Assembly (NCBI RefSeq): GCF_030272615.1
Contig: NC_081410.1
Coordinates: forward strand, 145,506,349 to 145,570,348
Reading direction: 5' to 3'
DNA from: Cryptomeria japonica
Taxonomy: Eukaryota; Streptophyta; Pinopsida; Cupressales; Cupressaceae
DNA length: 64,000 bases
Below are positions 1 to 11,458 of the stretch, piece by piece (position 1 is the first letter of the stretch; each line of letters opens with the position of its first letter). Below the pieces are notes generated by a model, which was given only the letters and a program-made list of their open reading frames with translations, searched no databases and had not been told where the DNA came from. Made by a program: the position numbers and the translations under genes.

Positions 1-694
1 TTAGATCCTTGATAGCTCATTGTTAATACATTCCAGCATTACTTCAGTCTCCAGTAAATCCACACTCTCTTATAGCACATAGACTTGATCTTCCCTTCTA
101 AGATCGCACATACAAAATCTCATCAACCACCATAAACCCTAATAGCTTTCCACCTTTTAAAACCCTAGACATGATGTCCTTATAAAGGAATCTGATTTCA
201 TGTCGGTCCAATAGGATTACATTGCAAGTTCCTAGGTTCATTGCATCTAGACACATTTGGTAACATGGCACAAAATCACCATCAAAGTGTCGGTGGATGG
301 TAACTCATCACAAAAATACCAGTTGGTAACTCATCACAGAGTATTACCAGTTCATACAACTTTACTGATTACCGGTTGGTAACTCATCACAGAGTAATAC
401 TGGTTCATACAACTTTACCGATTACCAGTTGTCAAAAATGAAGATTGGGAAAATGATAACTGTCGCTTAAGTTTCTTCGCTCCGCTTGAGATCCTTGAAC
501 CACTTGAGGTCTCCATACCACTTGAGATCGATAAACACTTTCTACAAAACACCGATAGCCAAAAAGACTATAATGCATAATACCGGTTTGGAACAAATAC
601 CGATTGAGCATAGCTCATACATACAAAAAGTGATCTCAAAGCATGTGTGTGTCCATCAATGACAATCACAACATAAACATAAAAAATGCGAACA
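1..694 (-). repeat. E1 3' LTR, partial
   Basis: Direct repeat of 6489-7182 with no net length difference. The element-internal boundary is at 694, where the LTR's TGTT start (minus strand) follows the polypurine tract. The 5' part of the LTR sequence on the plus strand lies outside the window. Confidence 0.9.
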
Positions 695-912
695 ATCTCC
701 CCCTTTGGCATTGATGGCAACACTTAGGAAAATTTTGACATCTAAGTGTTTTACAACAAAAATATGCCATAATCAAAATTACTCCCCCTAAGCATATACA
801 CTATCCATTTTGCAGAAAATACATTGTATACTACTCCCTTATAGAGATAAACATGGAAGTATACATAGAATACATCAAAATTTTAAATACAGAATACTAC
901 TCCCCCTTTGCC
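695..912 (-). promoter_or_regulatory. E1 polypurine tract and two upstream purine tracts
   Basis: The tract next to the LTR (695-706) reads AAAGGGGGAGAT on the minus strand and is the expected plus-strand primer. Two further G-rich tracts lie upstream in the element: 781-792 (TTAGGGGGAGT type) and about 898-911 (GGCAAAGGGGGAGTA). The same triple arrangement occurs in elements A and B, so it is a family trait. The function of the extra tracts is inference. Confidence 0.65.
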
Positions 913-972
913 AACAATGACAAAGTATAGCTGAATAACCCATGTTTCCATTAGCATTAAAATAATAAGTGT

Positions 973-3900
973 TTATGATAATAAAGAGTGAAACTTGTCA
1001 AAAACTAATTTAAAGTCTTGCATAAATGTCTTCATGGATACAGACCGTGATTCAAGCAATGAGGTAGCAACCTCACTCTCTGTTTGCATCTAGGATACCT
1101 GTTCCTCCATGGCATCCAAGGTACTCATCTCTTGAGTAACCGTTAAGGCATCCAGATTGAGATAGCATTTCTGAAGTATTTGTAGTCTTGGTAGTAGAAC
1201 CAGTTGTAGTTCCTACAAATCCCTGGTCCGGTTGTTGATCTCCAACTCAATTCTTGCAGCCTGAAATTGAAACCGATGAATGGTTTGCCCATAAGCGGTA
1301 AAGGAATCGTATGGCATCTTGAAGGTGCTTATGAATGTCTACAAATTAGTTTGCATTTTGTCTTTCTGAGCAAGCACATCATCACAAAATAGATGGGGTT
1401 GACATATCTTACCGAGTAGTAGATTCCCTTCATCCATAACATCTTTAATGTCCTTTTGTGCCTTCTGTAGATCAAACCGGAGCTCATTTAACTTCTTTAC
1501 CAAGGTAGTGTTCAAAGCCTTTTGATGCTTCTTTTTTGCATTGGCTTCTACAACATCTTCCAGACATTGCACTTGGTCTTCTACAACTATGCATAAAAGC
1601 TTCAATTGAGCTAGAGAGGAATCGGTACTTGGGAGATTGGTACCGGGAATCAAAATGGTGAGAGTTTCCACCACAGTTTGAATCACATCTTCCTCCTTTT
1701 CCTCCTTAGTTCTCCCAATCACTCTTGAGAAAGCTTAATGATTTGTAGTAGCTCCATTTCATTTGCAAACTGGATGTCAATGGGACTGGTGATGTCAGTC
1801 GATTTGGCTTTACCACCAGTTGCCTTTGGGGTCTCTACATGTACACTCTTTGTCGCTTCCTCCTTTTCCTTGGCTTTTTTCTTATCTTCTTCTGCCTTCT
1901 TCTGCTCCTCAACTTCTTTCTTTCTTTTCTCTTCTTCCTTCTTCCTTTCTTCTTCTTCTCCTCTTCCTGTTTTCTCTCTTCTTCCTTCTTCTTCTTCTCC
2001 TCTTCTTGTTTCTTCTCTTCTTCCTTCTTCTTCTTCTCATCTTCATGTTTTCTCTTCTCCTCTTCTTTTCTCTTCTCCTCTTCCTTTCTCTTATCTACTT
2101 ATTTTCTCTTCTCCTTTTCTTTTCTCTCCTCCTCTTCTTTTTGTTTCTTCTCTTCTTCTACCTGTTTCTTCTTCTCTTCCTCCTTTCTCTTTTCCTCATC
2201 TTGTTTCTCTTGTCCTGTCATTTCTATTGGTGTATCAGGAGTAACATCTTCACCATTCAAGGCATCAACATCAATGGGGTCCATTTGCTCAGTGACCTAT
2301 TATCCTTCACTAATATACACCTCATCCAGTTTTGCAGTTTCCAGTTCTTGTTCGGCCTTCCTGTTGACTTCTGACACTTGGTGCAATCTCAGAAATGATA
2401 TGGCATGAGAGTGGGTGTCATTTACTACTTCAAGTGCTTTTCCTTCTAGCAACAAGAGTCTCCTTCTTCTCATGAAGAAGAGGCCTTTATATTTTTCCAT
2501 GACTTCATAGAGTTCGGAATTGGACACATCAGGAAAATATTGTCCAAATATTTCCTATCTTATTTCTTGTTCCATTTCTATGGCAATGCGCCATTTGTTG
2601 TCTAAAGAATTATATAAAGAATCCAATGTCACAGATTTGATTTCTGATGGCGACCGGTCATTAATACATAAATATTTAATAATTTCTTGTTCCACTTCCT
2701 CTTTCTCACTATCATTGAAATCATCAAAATAATCTACTAAATCACTCAACACTTTCCTCTTAATATTTTTAATGTTTCTTTGACAATATGTCAAAGGTTT
2801 GTAAGATGAGATATCAATATTTACCGATGCTGATGATGTCAGTTTACTGCTGGTTGCCTTTGTCCTCTTCCTCATTTTCCTAGTCTTCTTAGGTTGTTCT
2901 TCAAATACAGTGTCCTCGGAGTCTGGTGTGTTGCCTTTTGTCTTTTGCTTTCTCTCAAAGACTTTGGCGGGTGCAACTTCTAGTTTCTTCTTTGTTGGTG
3001 ACTGCTTAGTCACTTTAGGACTCGCTAAAGTAACCGGTGTCGATACAGATGGCACTACCTTTCCTTTCTTCACTGAGGGCTCTACAACTGGTGTAACCCT
3101 TTCCAGATAGGTGTCGGTTCTCTTCTTCTTATGATCAAGTGGTGAGGCAAGTAGGGTAGAAGCATACCTGTCTAGCATGTCATACATCACCTCATATCCC
3201 ATGGGCTCCACTTCTTCCTTTCTGGGCTCAACAGCCTCCATTATGCACTCATCTACTTTAATGATAAAGCAAATGTTCTCTTCATACTTTTTGACAATAT
3301 CACTGGATATTCTCTCCCTTTGGCTCATCTTGTGTCTAAACTCATCAAAGTATTTGTTCAGGACTTTAGGATAACCAGTTCCAACCACTTGTAGACTTTC
3401 CTTGATTTTCTTTGAAACCGGTTGGTCAACAGACCATTGAATATCACTGACTCCTAGGAAATAGCCTTGGAAGTAGAAAAACAATCTGACCAATAGTTGT
3501 CTGAATTTAAATCTCAAGGCACTGTCCTATTTTATTAACTTTAGGTTCACTAGAAGTTGCCTTTGCATACAAGTGCATAAATCAAATGAGGCATCTTCCA
3601 TAATCATCCTGTACCCAGCATTTACCGCTGTAGCAGAGACAGAGTTGATCCTGCTAGCATTTAATGTCTAGTAACCTATCACCATGTAGGCATACTTGAC
3701 CAGATCATCCTTGATGGTATTGATGGTCATTCCCCATTGGTTGCTCACAGAACTGGTGAGCTTGGTCATTTCAGCCTTGTTGATCTTCCTTAGGGTTGGC
3801 ACTTCTCCAGCGTTACAGAAACCAATGACGGCATGAATCACTTCCGGTGTGATGTCATGTCTGCTCTAAATACATTTTGTCACCGTACACTCTGCTTAGA

Positions 3901-4202
3901 ATGATGTGGATGTGATCATCTGTGAATTCTTCAAGGAAATAGACTGTATTATGAAGATTCTTCTTTTCCAATATGCTAAATTCCGGTTTGATCTTTTTGT
4001 CCTTCCTGCATAACAAACTCAACTAAGAATGGATCACTAGAGATCCTAGGTCTTCAATTTTATAGTCAATGTAATCTGAAATACCTTCCTCTACTATAAC
4101 ACCAGTGGGTATTTGGGATAGGGCATTATATTTTTCCTTCTGTTGTATGAAATCAACTGAATCAATGGGTGCACTAGAACTATAGTGCAATGTTGAAGCC
4201 AT
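973..4202 (-). pseudogene. E1 ORF2: unknown protein, decayed
   Basis: I do not recognise the family. The start is chosen at 4202 because the MAS- start is shared with ORF2 of A and B. The N-terminal part (about 3530-4200) is broken but keeps an ILSRVYGD motif matching VLSRVHGE in A. Positions 2555-3517 are open and align with A through KMSQRERI, KYEENICFIIK and a K/R-rich segment before a second conserved block (YFDDFNDSEKEEVEQEII). Next comes a long Glu/Lys-rich linker (about 1860-2290), then a coiled-coil C-terminus (1339-1722, continuing with stops to 973). The layout of globular N-terminus, charged linker and coiled coil is the same in all three family members. No catalytic motif was recognised. 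It could be an env-position ORF or a captured gene, but nothing visible decides this. Confidence 0.6.
1860..2210 (-). repeat. TCT/TCC-rich low-complexity tract (ORF2 linker)
   Basis: Plus strand is almost pure pyrimidine with recurrent TCTTCTTCC-type units; the minus strand encodes Glu/Lys-rich sequence (EEEKKK type). It sits inside E1 ORF2 exactly where A has an EKPT/EKPS-rich linker. Long plus-strand ORFs here are artefacts of composition. Confidence 0.8.
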
Positions 4203-4450
4203 GATAAACAGAGAAACTCAAAAAATACCTTTGAAAGTCAAGATTTAGGGCTTGCAAATTCCGCTTTTTTACTCACTACTTCAATTGCTGGATTACCGCT
4301 TTGAGTTCTACACTTGACTGATTGATGATATCTTCAGATTCTTCTTCAAGGTTTTGAAATCTCTCCGAATTGCAAGACAAATAGCCTTTTGTCACTCTGC
4401 ACTTGAAAACTTCTTCGCTCGAAAATTGATAAGTGAAAATGACTTGAAAA

Positions 4451-4463
4451 TCCCTTTTAAATG
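4451..4463 (-). promoter_or_regulatory. TATA-like motif upstream of E1 ORF2
   Basis: Minus strand CATTTAAAAGGGA lies between ORF1 and ORF2, downstream of a GCATTTATTATGG motif also found in A and B at the same place. The A and B counterparts read ATTATAAAT. Promoter activity is inference. Confidence 0.35.
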
Positions 4464-4642
4464 AATTCTTCACCTACCATAATAAATGCTCCACTATTAG
4501 GGCGTAAACCCTAATTTATCTTTTACCGTTTCCGGTCTTCTATCAATTGACAGGTATTGCATATTGGTTAAGGTCTTTTAACGGTGTAAACTGGGGGTTC
4601 AAAACATTTCACCGATTTGTTCCCCCTAAGCCTTTCTATAGC

Positions 4643-5923
4643 TTAGTTTTCCAGTTCAATGACTTGCACACTAGGTGAAGAAACTAGTTCTTCTTGAGAC
4701 ACTTCTTCTGGCTTCTTCTTCCAAGTTTTCTTCATATCCGCTTGAATAGTTTCAACATCAATCTTTCCTTCTAGAGTGACCGGTATATCATCCAATCTAT
4801 TTTTTCTCATCCTGTAGAATCTTGTTGTATGACCTAGTTTGTTGCAATGATAGCAAACCATTCTAGGTTCTCTCCAAGGTCCATTATTCATGTTTCCATT
4901 CTTCCTTCTACATGTTGCAGTAGTGTGACCACTACCATGACAAATCAAACAGGTTGCTCTCCATCTGGTTGCTGCTGGATAGCCACCACTTCCTGACTGA
5001 TGATTGTAGGTATTAAACCAGTTAGGATTCCGGTTCCCAGAGGGTTCAGGAAAAACTCCTTGACTCCTTTGAGGATACCTTCTAGTGTTGTGCATGACAA
5101 TCCTGCATTCAAATGCTCTATGCCCAAACTTGTTGCATGCATAACAGTTTCCATTGAATCTATTGGATCTAGGCTTATTGTTTAGAAAGTAAGGAAAATT
5201 ATTGTAAGCCTTATTTCTACATACATTAGCAGTGTGTCCTTCCTTGAGGCAATTAAAGAAAATAGGTTTGAACTTTTTCTTACCTTTATCCTTTGATGTC
5301 GACTGTTTCTTTGATGCAACATCTTTTTCTCCAGAGGTCTCACCTTCTTCATACTCAAAGAAACCAAGTCCAGTCATATTCTTTACCGATTTTGCTGATT
5401 CAAGCTTTTGTTCTAACTTAACAGTGCTCTTATTGAATTTGGCAAGTATTTCCTTTGACTCAATGAGTTCTTTGGTACTAGCAGCATTGGACTCCTTCAA
5501 GGTTGCATTCTCAGAAATAGCCAAGTTTAGTTCACCTTTCATTTCTTCTTTTTCCACTTTGCTTTCTTGGAGATGAGCGGTAAGTGCACTGATTTCTTGC
5601 TTCAGCTTAGAGATCTCATGATCTTTGTCTTTTGCCTGATCTTTAGCTTTCCTTCGATTCTCAAGCTCTTAACACATCCTGATAGTCAATCCTTCCAATT
5701 CCCTTCTTAGGTTGGCATTAGACTCATTTATTTTTTCAACTTCTTCAACTAGGGCATCCATGTCCACTTCATTAGAGGAATTGTTTTCAATTAGCTCCAT
5801 CAGTTTCTCAACATGCTCTCTCCTTTTTGCTAGAGAGGCCTTATATTTGACTTTGAGTTCATCATAGGCTTTCTCAGTCTAAGTGAGCTGATGAGTAAGT
5901 TCCTTCACAGTGTATTCCCCCAT
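4643..5923 (-). pseudogene. E1 ORF1: Gag-like coiled-coil plus zinc knuckles
   Basis: The start is placed at 5923, the first Met after the primer site, about 35 bases inside the element. The N-terminal half is coiled coil (heptad-like, Glu/Lys/Leu-rich) with in-frame stops near 5880 and 5670. Positions 4643-5557 are open. A TGLGF-type motif precedes the nucleocapsid part, as in Copia Gag. Four knuckle-like motifs follow: CFNCLKEGHTANVC, CYACNKFGHRAFEC, CLICHGSGHTTATC and a fourth, CYHCNKLGHTTRFY, whose last cysteine is lost. These would bind element RNA. The usual Copia capsid-head region before the coiled coil is not seen. In the layout, ORF2 follows after about 440 bases. Confidence 0.75.
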
Positions 5924-5958
5924 ATCTCTTTCCAAGTGGTTAAACTTATAGAAAGGTT

Positions 5959-5971
5959 GGCTCTGATACCA
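5959..5971 (-). promoter_or_regulatory. E1 primer binding site (initiator Met tRNA)
   Basis: Minus strand TGGTATCAGAGCC, two bases inside the 5' LTR end at 5974. This is the standard primer complement of plant Copia-type elements. Confidence 0.9.
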
Positions 5972-5973
5972 AT

Positions 5974-7182
5974 TGATGAATACTAAGAGGGGGGGTGAAT
6001 TAGTATACCAAAAAATACTGAACTTAAACACTTAAACAGTTTAGCAGTAAACCAGTATAATAGTTTTACTAACAAATCAGTTAACACAAATGCAAACCAA
6101 ACAGCAAATAAGGCATTCACCCACAGAAGCACAATCACCATAACACAAGAGATTTTGACATGGAAACCCAAATGGGAAAAACCACGGTGAGATGAAACTC
6201 ACAAGTAACTATCTGCAGAATAGAAACCAGATCGGTTAAGGTCAAATCGGTTAAGGTCATACAATGTTCTTCACTAGAATAGATCCTATTAGGAATCTCA
6301 ATCTCTGTTAGGAGATAAGTTCGATTAAAGACTACCTTGTGAGAGGATTTCAGATCCACAGTTGTGAACCACCTTGTTAGAGGATTTACAAAGGCTTTGC
6401 CAAGCGTACTCGATTAAGGGTTTCAGACTTGTCGAAGATGTGAGTAATCAACAAGTGAATGATCTAGATACTAGCACAATATGCTTGGTTAGATCCTTGA
6501 TAGCTCATTGTTAATGCATTCCAACATTACTTCAGTCTTCAGTAAATCCACACTTTGTTATAGCACACAAACTCGATCTTCCCTTCTAAGATCGCACATA
6601 CAAAAACTTATCAACCACCATAAACCCTAATAGCTTTCCACCTTTTAAAACCCTAGACATGATGTCCTTATAAAGGAATCCGATTTCATGTCGGTCCAAT
6701 AGGATTAAATTGCAAGTTCCTAGGTTCAATGCATCTAGACACATTTGGTAACATGGCACAAAATCACCATCAAAGTGTCAGTGGATGGTAACTCATCACA
6801 AAAATATCGGTTGGTAACTCATCACAGAGTATTATTGGTTCATACAACTTTACCGATTACTGATTGGTAACTCATCACAAAGTAATACCAGTTCATACAA
6901 CTTTACCGATTACAGGTTGTCAAAAATGAAGACTGGGAAAATGATAACTGCAGCTTAAGTTTCTTCACTCCGCTTGAGATCCTCGAACCGCTTGAGGTCT
7001 CCGTACCACTTGAGATTGGTAAACACTTTCTACAAAACACTGATAGCCAAAAAGACTATAATACATAATACCGATTTGGAACAAATACCGGTTGAGCATA
7101 GCTCATACATACAAAAAGTGATCTCAAAGCAAGTGTAGGTCCATCAATGACAATCACAACATAAACATCAAAAATTCCAACA
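5974..7182 (-). repeat. E1 5' LTR
   Basis: 1,209 bp, TG...CA ends, left end next to the primer site and right end at the junction with G0 gag. The right 694 bases match window positions 1-694, and the whole family recurs inverted at 62893-64000. A 25-30 base motif, GGTAACTCATCACAGAGTA with variants, is repeated three times in the LTR (6787-6890), so it has an internal tandem-like structure. Confidence 0.9.
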
Positions 7183-7985
7183 CATGTATGGATGGTATTG
7201 ATCATAGATGTGTTCATATGGAGGAGGGACATAATTGTAGCTAACATATGGACCACTTGGTATAGTATTATAATGAGGAGCACTAGGTCCAGGTCGATAC
7301 ATGTCATGACCATAAGGATAAAAGGTATCATAAGAATGATCTTGGTTATTGCCCCAAATATGATATATGGTCTCCTTGTGTCATGATTTTGAATGTTCCC
7401 TTGAGTATAATTATATACATTGGTATGATATTGGGTATTACCATGAGCATGTGTATTAGCATTTATCCTCCATGAGAAAGGACGATTGTGGGGTTGTTCA
7501 TGAGAGTTCCTAGCAAAGTTGGTGTGAGTATGGGTGCTGGTAACTTTGGGTTTTTGGAATAAGGATGAGGGTGACTCAGGCATGAAGTGTTCTCTCCTAT
7601 TACCACCATTATTTCCTCTAGGATTTGCATTTATTTGAACCACTTGATTAGGACCCTCTTCTAAAATTTGTGACACATCAAAATCATGAGGTAACTTTAT
7701 CCCATTTTGTGCCATGAATTGAAAGAAGTATTGTCTATCTCTTCTCATAATTTCTTCAATCAATCTATTGAATCTTGGTTCCATGATAATCTCTTCAATG
7801 TCTACAGAAGTGATAGATGTATTGTCATTATCATTGTTGTTTTCATTGTAATTGTCTAGCATATTACTAAGACTTTCAAATGGGTTGTAAAACTCATCTC
7901 CATCAAACTCATAGGTACTCATGTTGAGAGATCTTAGAGATTCCTCAGATTCTCTTCTAGACATTTGTGAAAAAGTTTCAACCAT
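7183..7985 (-). pseudogene. G0 gag N-terminal part, interrupted
   Basis: The minus-strand ORF starts at 7985 with MVETFSQMS. It contains a block (about residues 75-110) with FFQFMAQNGIKLPHDF that corresponds to LVAQLITQGARLPPDF in G1 gag, followed by a low-complexity Asn/His/Tyr/Pro-rich region. A frameshift near 7380 moves the reading into a Tyr/Pro/His-rich frame. At 7182 the frame runs into the E1 LTR, so the last part of the apparent ORF (7056-7182) is LTR and not gag. This is the structural protein precursor of a gypsy element, and nothing in it looks enzymatic. Confidence 0.65.
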
Positions 7986-10373
7986 GAGCTAAACCCTGGT
8001 TAAAATGAGGGATGGAAGAAAATGTGAAGACTATGGAAGACCAAGAAGGGATATGAGATGGAATGAATCTAGGGTTGTCTTGCAATGTCCAAAAATGTAA
8101 GTTCAAGATATGTGAGATCTAAAGTAAAGTGTAGCTTCCAAAGAGATGATAGATCTCTTGATGAGGTAAGTTGACCTTGAATAAAGATAGCCAAAATGGG
8201 ACCTTGAGATGATAGATCTAATTTGGGAACCACCTAGTGATATGTTATAGCATGTTTACAAGATATGATGAGGACCACAAAGCAACCTTTTGACTCTAGC
8301 TTGAAAGATGTTTTTTTGCAAATGAGGGAAAATGATTGAAAATGTATGATAAGGTTAAGGACAAATTGACTAAAGATGAAGCTACCTTGGAAGCTCTTGG
8401 GATCTCAAAACCGAAGCACATTTTCCTTAACAACTTTTTTTTTTTTTGCAAAATTTTGTTCTCTGAAACACAAACATGTTTCTGCTCTGTGTAGACATGA
8501 TCTCCTTATGACTGATGATTATTTTCTACACAGACACAATTTTAAGAAACTGAGATGCAGTTTTAGATCACGGATGCGGTTCTATATATCACAGACGTGA
8601 TTTTAACTATTGTTTCTAACAATGTTGATTCTTTGATACACATACAGGTTTCTGCTCTACATAGACGTGGTTTCCTAACACAGACATGATTTTAACTATC
8701 ACAAACATGGTTTTGATAAAATTCCCTGAATCTATCCAAATATGTATTTGTTGAATGTGACCAAATCTTGATGTTGAATGTCTTGTGGCAAGAAAACATA
8801 GCAAACAATGAAGACACAATGTCTGAAGGTGTTTTTGTCCTAAAATGTTTTGGGTATGTTCAATATATTTCCACTAGTATAGCACAAATTGAAGACACTT
8901 GAAAACATGCACAACCTAGGCTGGAAAGAGAAACCATTCAATGGGGCCCCTATGACATAAAAATACCTCAAACAAGAGGATAGCTAGAGATTATAGTAGC
9001 ATTGGCTCCCCCACCATGACACTTACCTCTCGAGCATACCAAATTATCTTACCTCAAAAGACCAAAGATCAAATAAGGGATTCATGTCTCAATATGAAAG
9101 GGTACATGAGGGGTATCTACAAGGTACGATCCGCACTCCCTCAACCATCAAATATAAGAATTTTTGGCCTCTACAACAAAAGGTGTTTAGTGGGGGAACT
9201 TCCATTGTCCTTCGTGTCTACCCATGCGACAAGAGCTCATTTAAGAACCCCCTCCTAATCCCCAAAGAGGATTTTTAACTCATCCAACACAAGTGTGGAT
9301 ACTAGGGAGAACCATCGGTAGAGATACACGTCACCAAGTTGTCGCAGCTTTCACCTAATGTATTAATTTATATAGTGGGCATGAGAAGTACCTCTTGGGT
9401 CATCCTCTCTCACTTGGCCTTATGGGCTACCCAAGAGACAAGCCCTCCTACCTAACTAGAAGATAATAACAATTTCTCTTACACCTAAGGTCCAATGGAA
9501 GGCGAGGGGGGAGGATACTTTAGCTATCACCTCTAGGGTTATAAACATAAAATGTGCAAAACGCACGAAACACTTCAAACAATCTCTTTAACCTCAAATA
9601 AAAGAGATGTGACCCTATTACACACCTAGATTACCCCTGCAACAAATGATTAGTGGTTTTGATAAAATCACCCCCACCTGCAAGCACACTAGTTAGGTAA
9701 ATTTTAAAAATCCAAATCCACATGTGAAAAAGGGGGCCTTCGACAATATGTTTTTCTTATTTTCAAGACAGCGCACAACACTTGTTAGTCCAAGCAAGGG
9801 GTTAAGCCAAAACTAGATCTGAAAACTCTAAAGTCAAAAACCAAAAAAAAATGAAAACTAAAAAATAAAAACACAATTATACCAGACTCAAACGTGGAAA
9901 CAAAACTCAAACGCAAAAACCCTAAATGCAGATGCAAAAAGATATATTTAAACCTACAAAAACAAATTGAAAATAGAAACGTAGAAAGAACAAGTGTAGA
10001 TGCGATTTCCTATCAAAAACACAGAAAGATAAAATGCAGATGTAATTATAGGATTTGGGACCTACAAAACACAAAACAAAGCAAAAATGCAGAAACCACG
10101 AATGCAGACATGATTTCATATCAAAGACGGGGAAATACACAACCTAGACGCGATTCCAAAAATCTAAACCGGTAGAAAATAACTGAAAACATAGACGTAG
10201 AAACAAACAACCCAGACGAAAAAATAGACAAACCAGACATAGAATCTAGACTTAGATGCAAAAATAAGTGTCACAAGCATGCAATAATTCAAAATCATTG
10301 TTGATCCGACCTGCAACTCGACAAAAAACAAAACTAAAAATAGCCAACAAAAGTTAGCAACAAAGGGACAAGA
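7986..10373 (-). other. G0 leader (untranslated region between primer site and gag)
   Basis: No convincing gene. It holds two clusters of degenerate short repeats with a GACRTGATTTT-like core (about 8460-8715 and 9890-10180) and a block shared inverted with G1. Small ORFs here (for example 9016-9258 and 9894-10175) have no recognisable content. Confidence 0.6.
8460..8715. repeat. Degenerate short repeats (ACAGACATGATTTT type)
   Basis: About ten imperfect copies of a 20-30 base unit with an ACAGACRTGRTTTT core lie in the G0 leader. A related set occurs in inverted sense, with a GCAGATGCGATTT core, at 9890-10180. Confidence 0.5.
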
Positions 10374-10394
10374 GTCCCACTGGGCGTGCCAAAA
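10374..10394 (-). promoter_or_regulatory. G0 primer binding site
   Basis: Minus strand TTTTGGCACGCCCAGTGGGAC immediately follows the LTR end. It is the same type as TTTTGGCATGCCTAGTGAGAG after the G1 LTR at 41916. I do not name the tRNA with certainty. Confidence 0.65.
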
Positions 10395-11147
10395 TGTATA
10401 TAGTGAAAAATGATGATGATAAACTATTGTTAAACCACAAAGATCCAACCACAACAAACCCTAGTCTTACAATAAAACATCCACCATACACCAATGAAGA
10501 TACCTAAGAATATGCAAATCAACAAATTGAACAATAATACCATTCACATGCCAAGTAGGGTTTCAATCTCCATTGTCTCCTATCTTCATTGATCTTGTTT
10601 GATATATTTTCTCTCGGATTTTGAATGTGCACAAGAGCTCAACAAAGAACAGATTGTGGTTGTGAAGTCGATCGCAAGAAGGCTTGATAGTCGCATTAGG
10701 TAGAAGCATTAGGTGTTAGAAAGAGAGAAATAATCCTCTTATATAGAAGATACTTTAGAAAATGGAGGGATAAGATTAAGAGGTGAAATAAATAAATGGT
10801 TGGCTAGGATTAAAGGGTAGGTATAAGAAATAATAAAATAATGAAGGGGGTAGGTAGAGGAAAATTAAGAGATAAATGACATGTGTCATGAAGAGAAAAA
10901 GCTAATGAATTAATTAAATAAATAAAGATTTATTTAATTAATAGAGGCAGTGGGACAAATTAAATAAATAAAATATTTATTTAATTTAGGAGAAAGATAA
11001 TTTAAATAAATAAAAATATTTATTTAAATGTGGAAAGGGCTAGAAAAGGTTAGACGAATTAATTAAATAAATTTTAGACCTAGGATAAAATAATTAAATA
11101 AATAAAAATATTTATTTAATTTAACAAGACAATTTTAGGTGTCTACA
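10395..11147 (-). repeat. G0 5' LTR
   Basis: 753 bp with TGTAGACACC start (minus strand, at 11147) and ...ACA end. A TATA box, CTATATAAGAGG on the minus strand, lies at about 10736-10747. The U3 half contains four near-palindromes of the AAATAAATATTTATTT type (10912-11123). No polypurine tract lies to its right, consistent with a 5' LTR. Confidence 0.75.
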
Positions 11148-11309
11148 GTAATAATAATAATCATAAATCATCATCATATAGAAATAATAAATAGTCCATA
11201 ACAATAAAGTCCATATGTACATCGCCACCAAAATCATGACTCATATACATAGGAAAAAATAATGTGTCCAATCGTAGTACAATGATACATCCCCAAAGGG
11301 TCAAATGTC

Positions 11310-11354
11310 ACGCACACGCGCACGCACACACACACACACACATATATATATATA
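11310..11354. repeat. (CA)n/(TA)n microsatellite
   Basis: Alternating CACGCACACG then (CA)n then (TA)n. Confidence 0.9.
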
Positions 11355-11458
11355 AGCACTAGCATGTGTTCTCTCTGTCTGCTACACCTCTTGGGGGACC
11401 CACTGGTGGTGGCCTAGAAGCTCTCATGCCTACTAACTCTCAAGAAGTTTGAGTCAAT

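Larger units (their letters stand above)
1..7182 (-). mobile_element. E1: pol-less two-ORF LTR retrotransposon (truncated by window start)
   Basis: Read on the minus strand, the order is 5' LTR (5974-7182), primer binding site matching initiator Met tRNA (5959-5971), Gag-like ORF1, long ORF2, polypurine tract (695-706) and 3' LTR (1-694, cut by the window edge). The LTRs align without gaps from 1 against 6489, with roughly one mismatch per 13 bases in the first 130 bases, counted by eye. No protease, integrase, reverse transcriptase or RNase H motif is visible between the LTRs in any frame. The priming site and zinc-knuckle type point to a Copia-derived, non-autonomous element. It interrupts the gag of gypsy element G0 at 7183. 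A 5-bp target duplication would start CATGT on the right, but the left copy lies outside the window. Confidence 0.85.
7183..11147 (-). mobile_element. G0: Ty3/gypsy-type element, 5' part
   Basis: Minus-strand LTR (10395-11147), primer site (10374-10394), a 2.4-kb leader and a gag start are present. The element is cut at 7183 by insertion of E1, so pol and the 3' LTR lie beyond the window. Its leader block 8880-9010 is the reverse complement of 14400-14540 in G1, which shows that G0 and G1 are related but oppositely oriented. Confidence 0.75.

Noticed and set aside
1738-2408. Three long overlapping plus-strand ORFs rich in Ser, Phe and Leu
   Set aside because: Antisense of the Glu/Lys-coding purine tract of E1 ORF2; pure composition effect.
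7056-7182. C-terminal part of the 309-codon minus-strand ORF
   Set aside because: This part lies in the E1 LTR; gag is cut at 7183.
9016-9278. Two overlapping ORFs of 64-80 codons
   Set aside because: In the G0 leader, in a block shared inverted with G1 leader, with no conserved frame.
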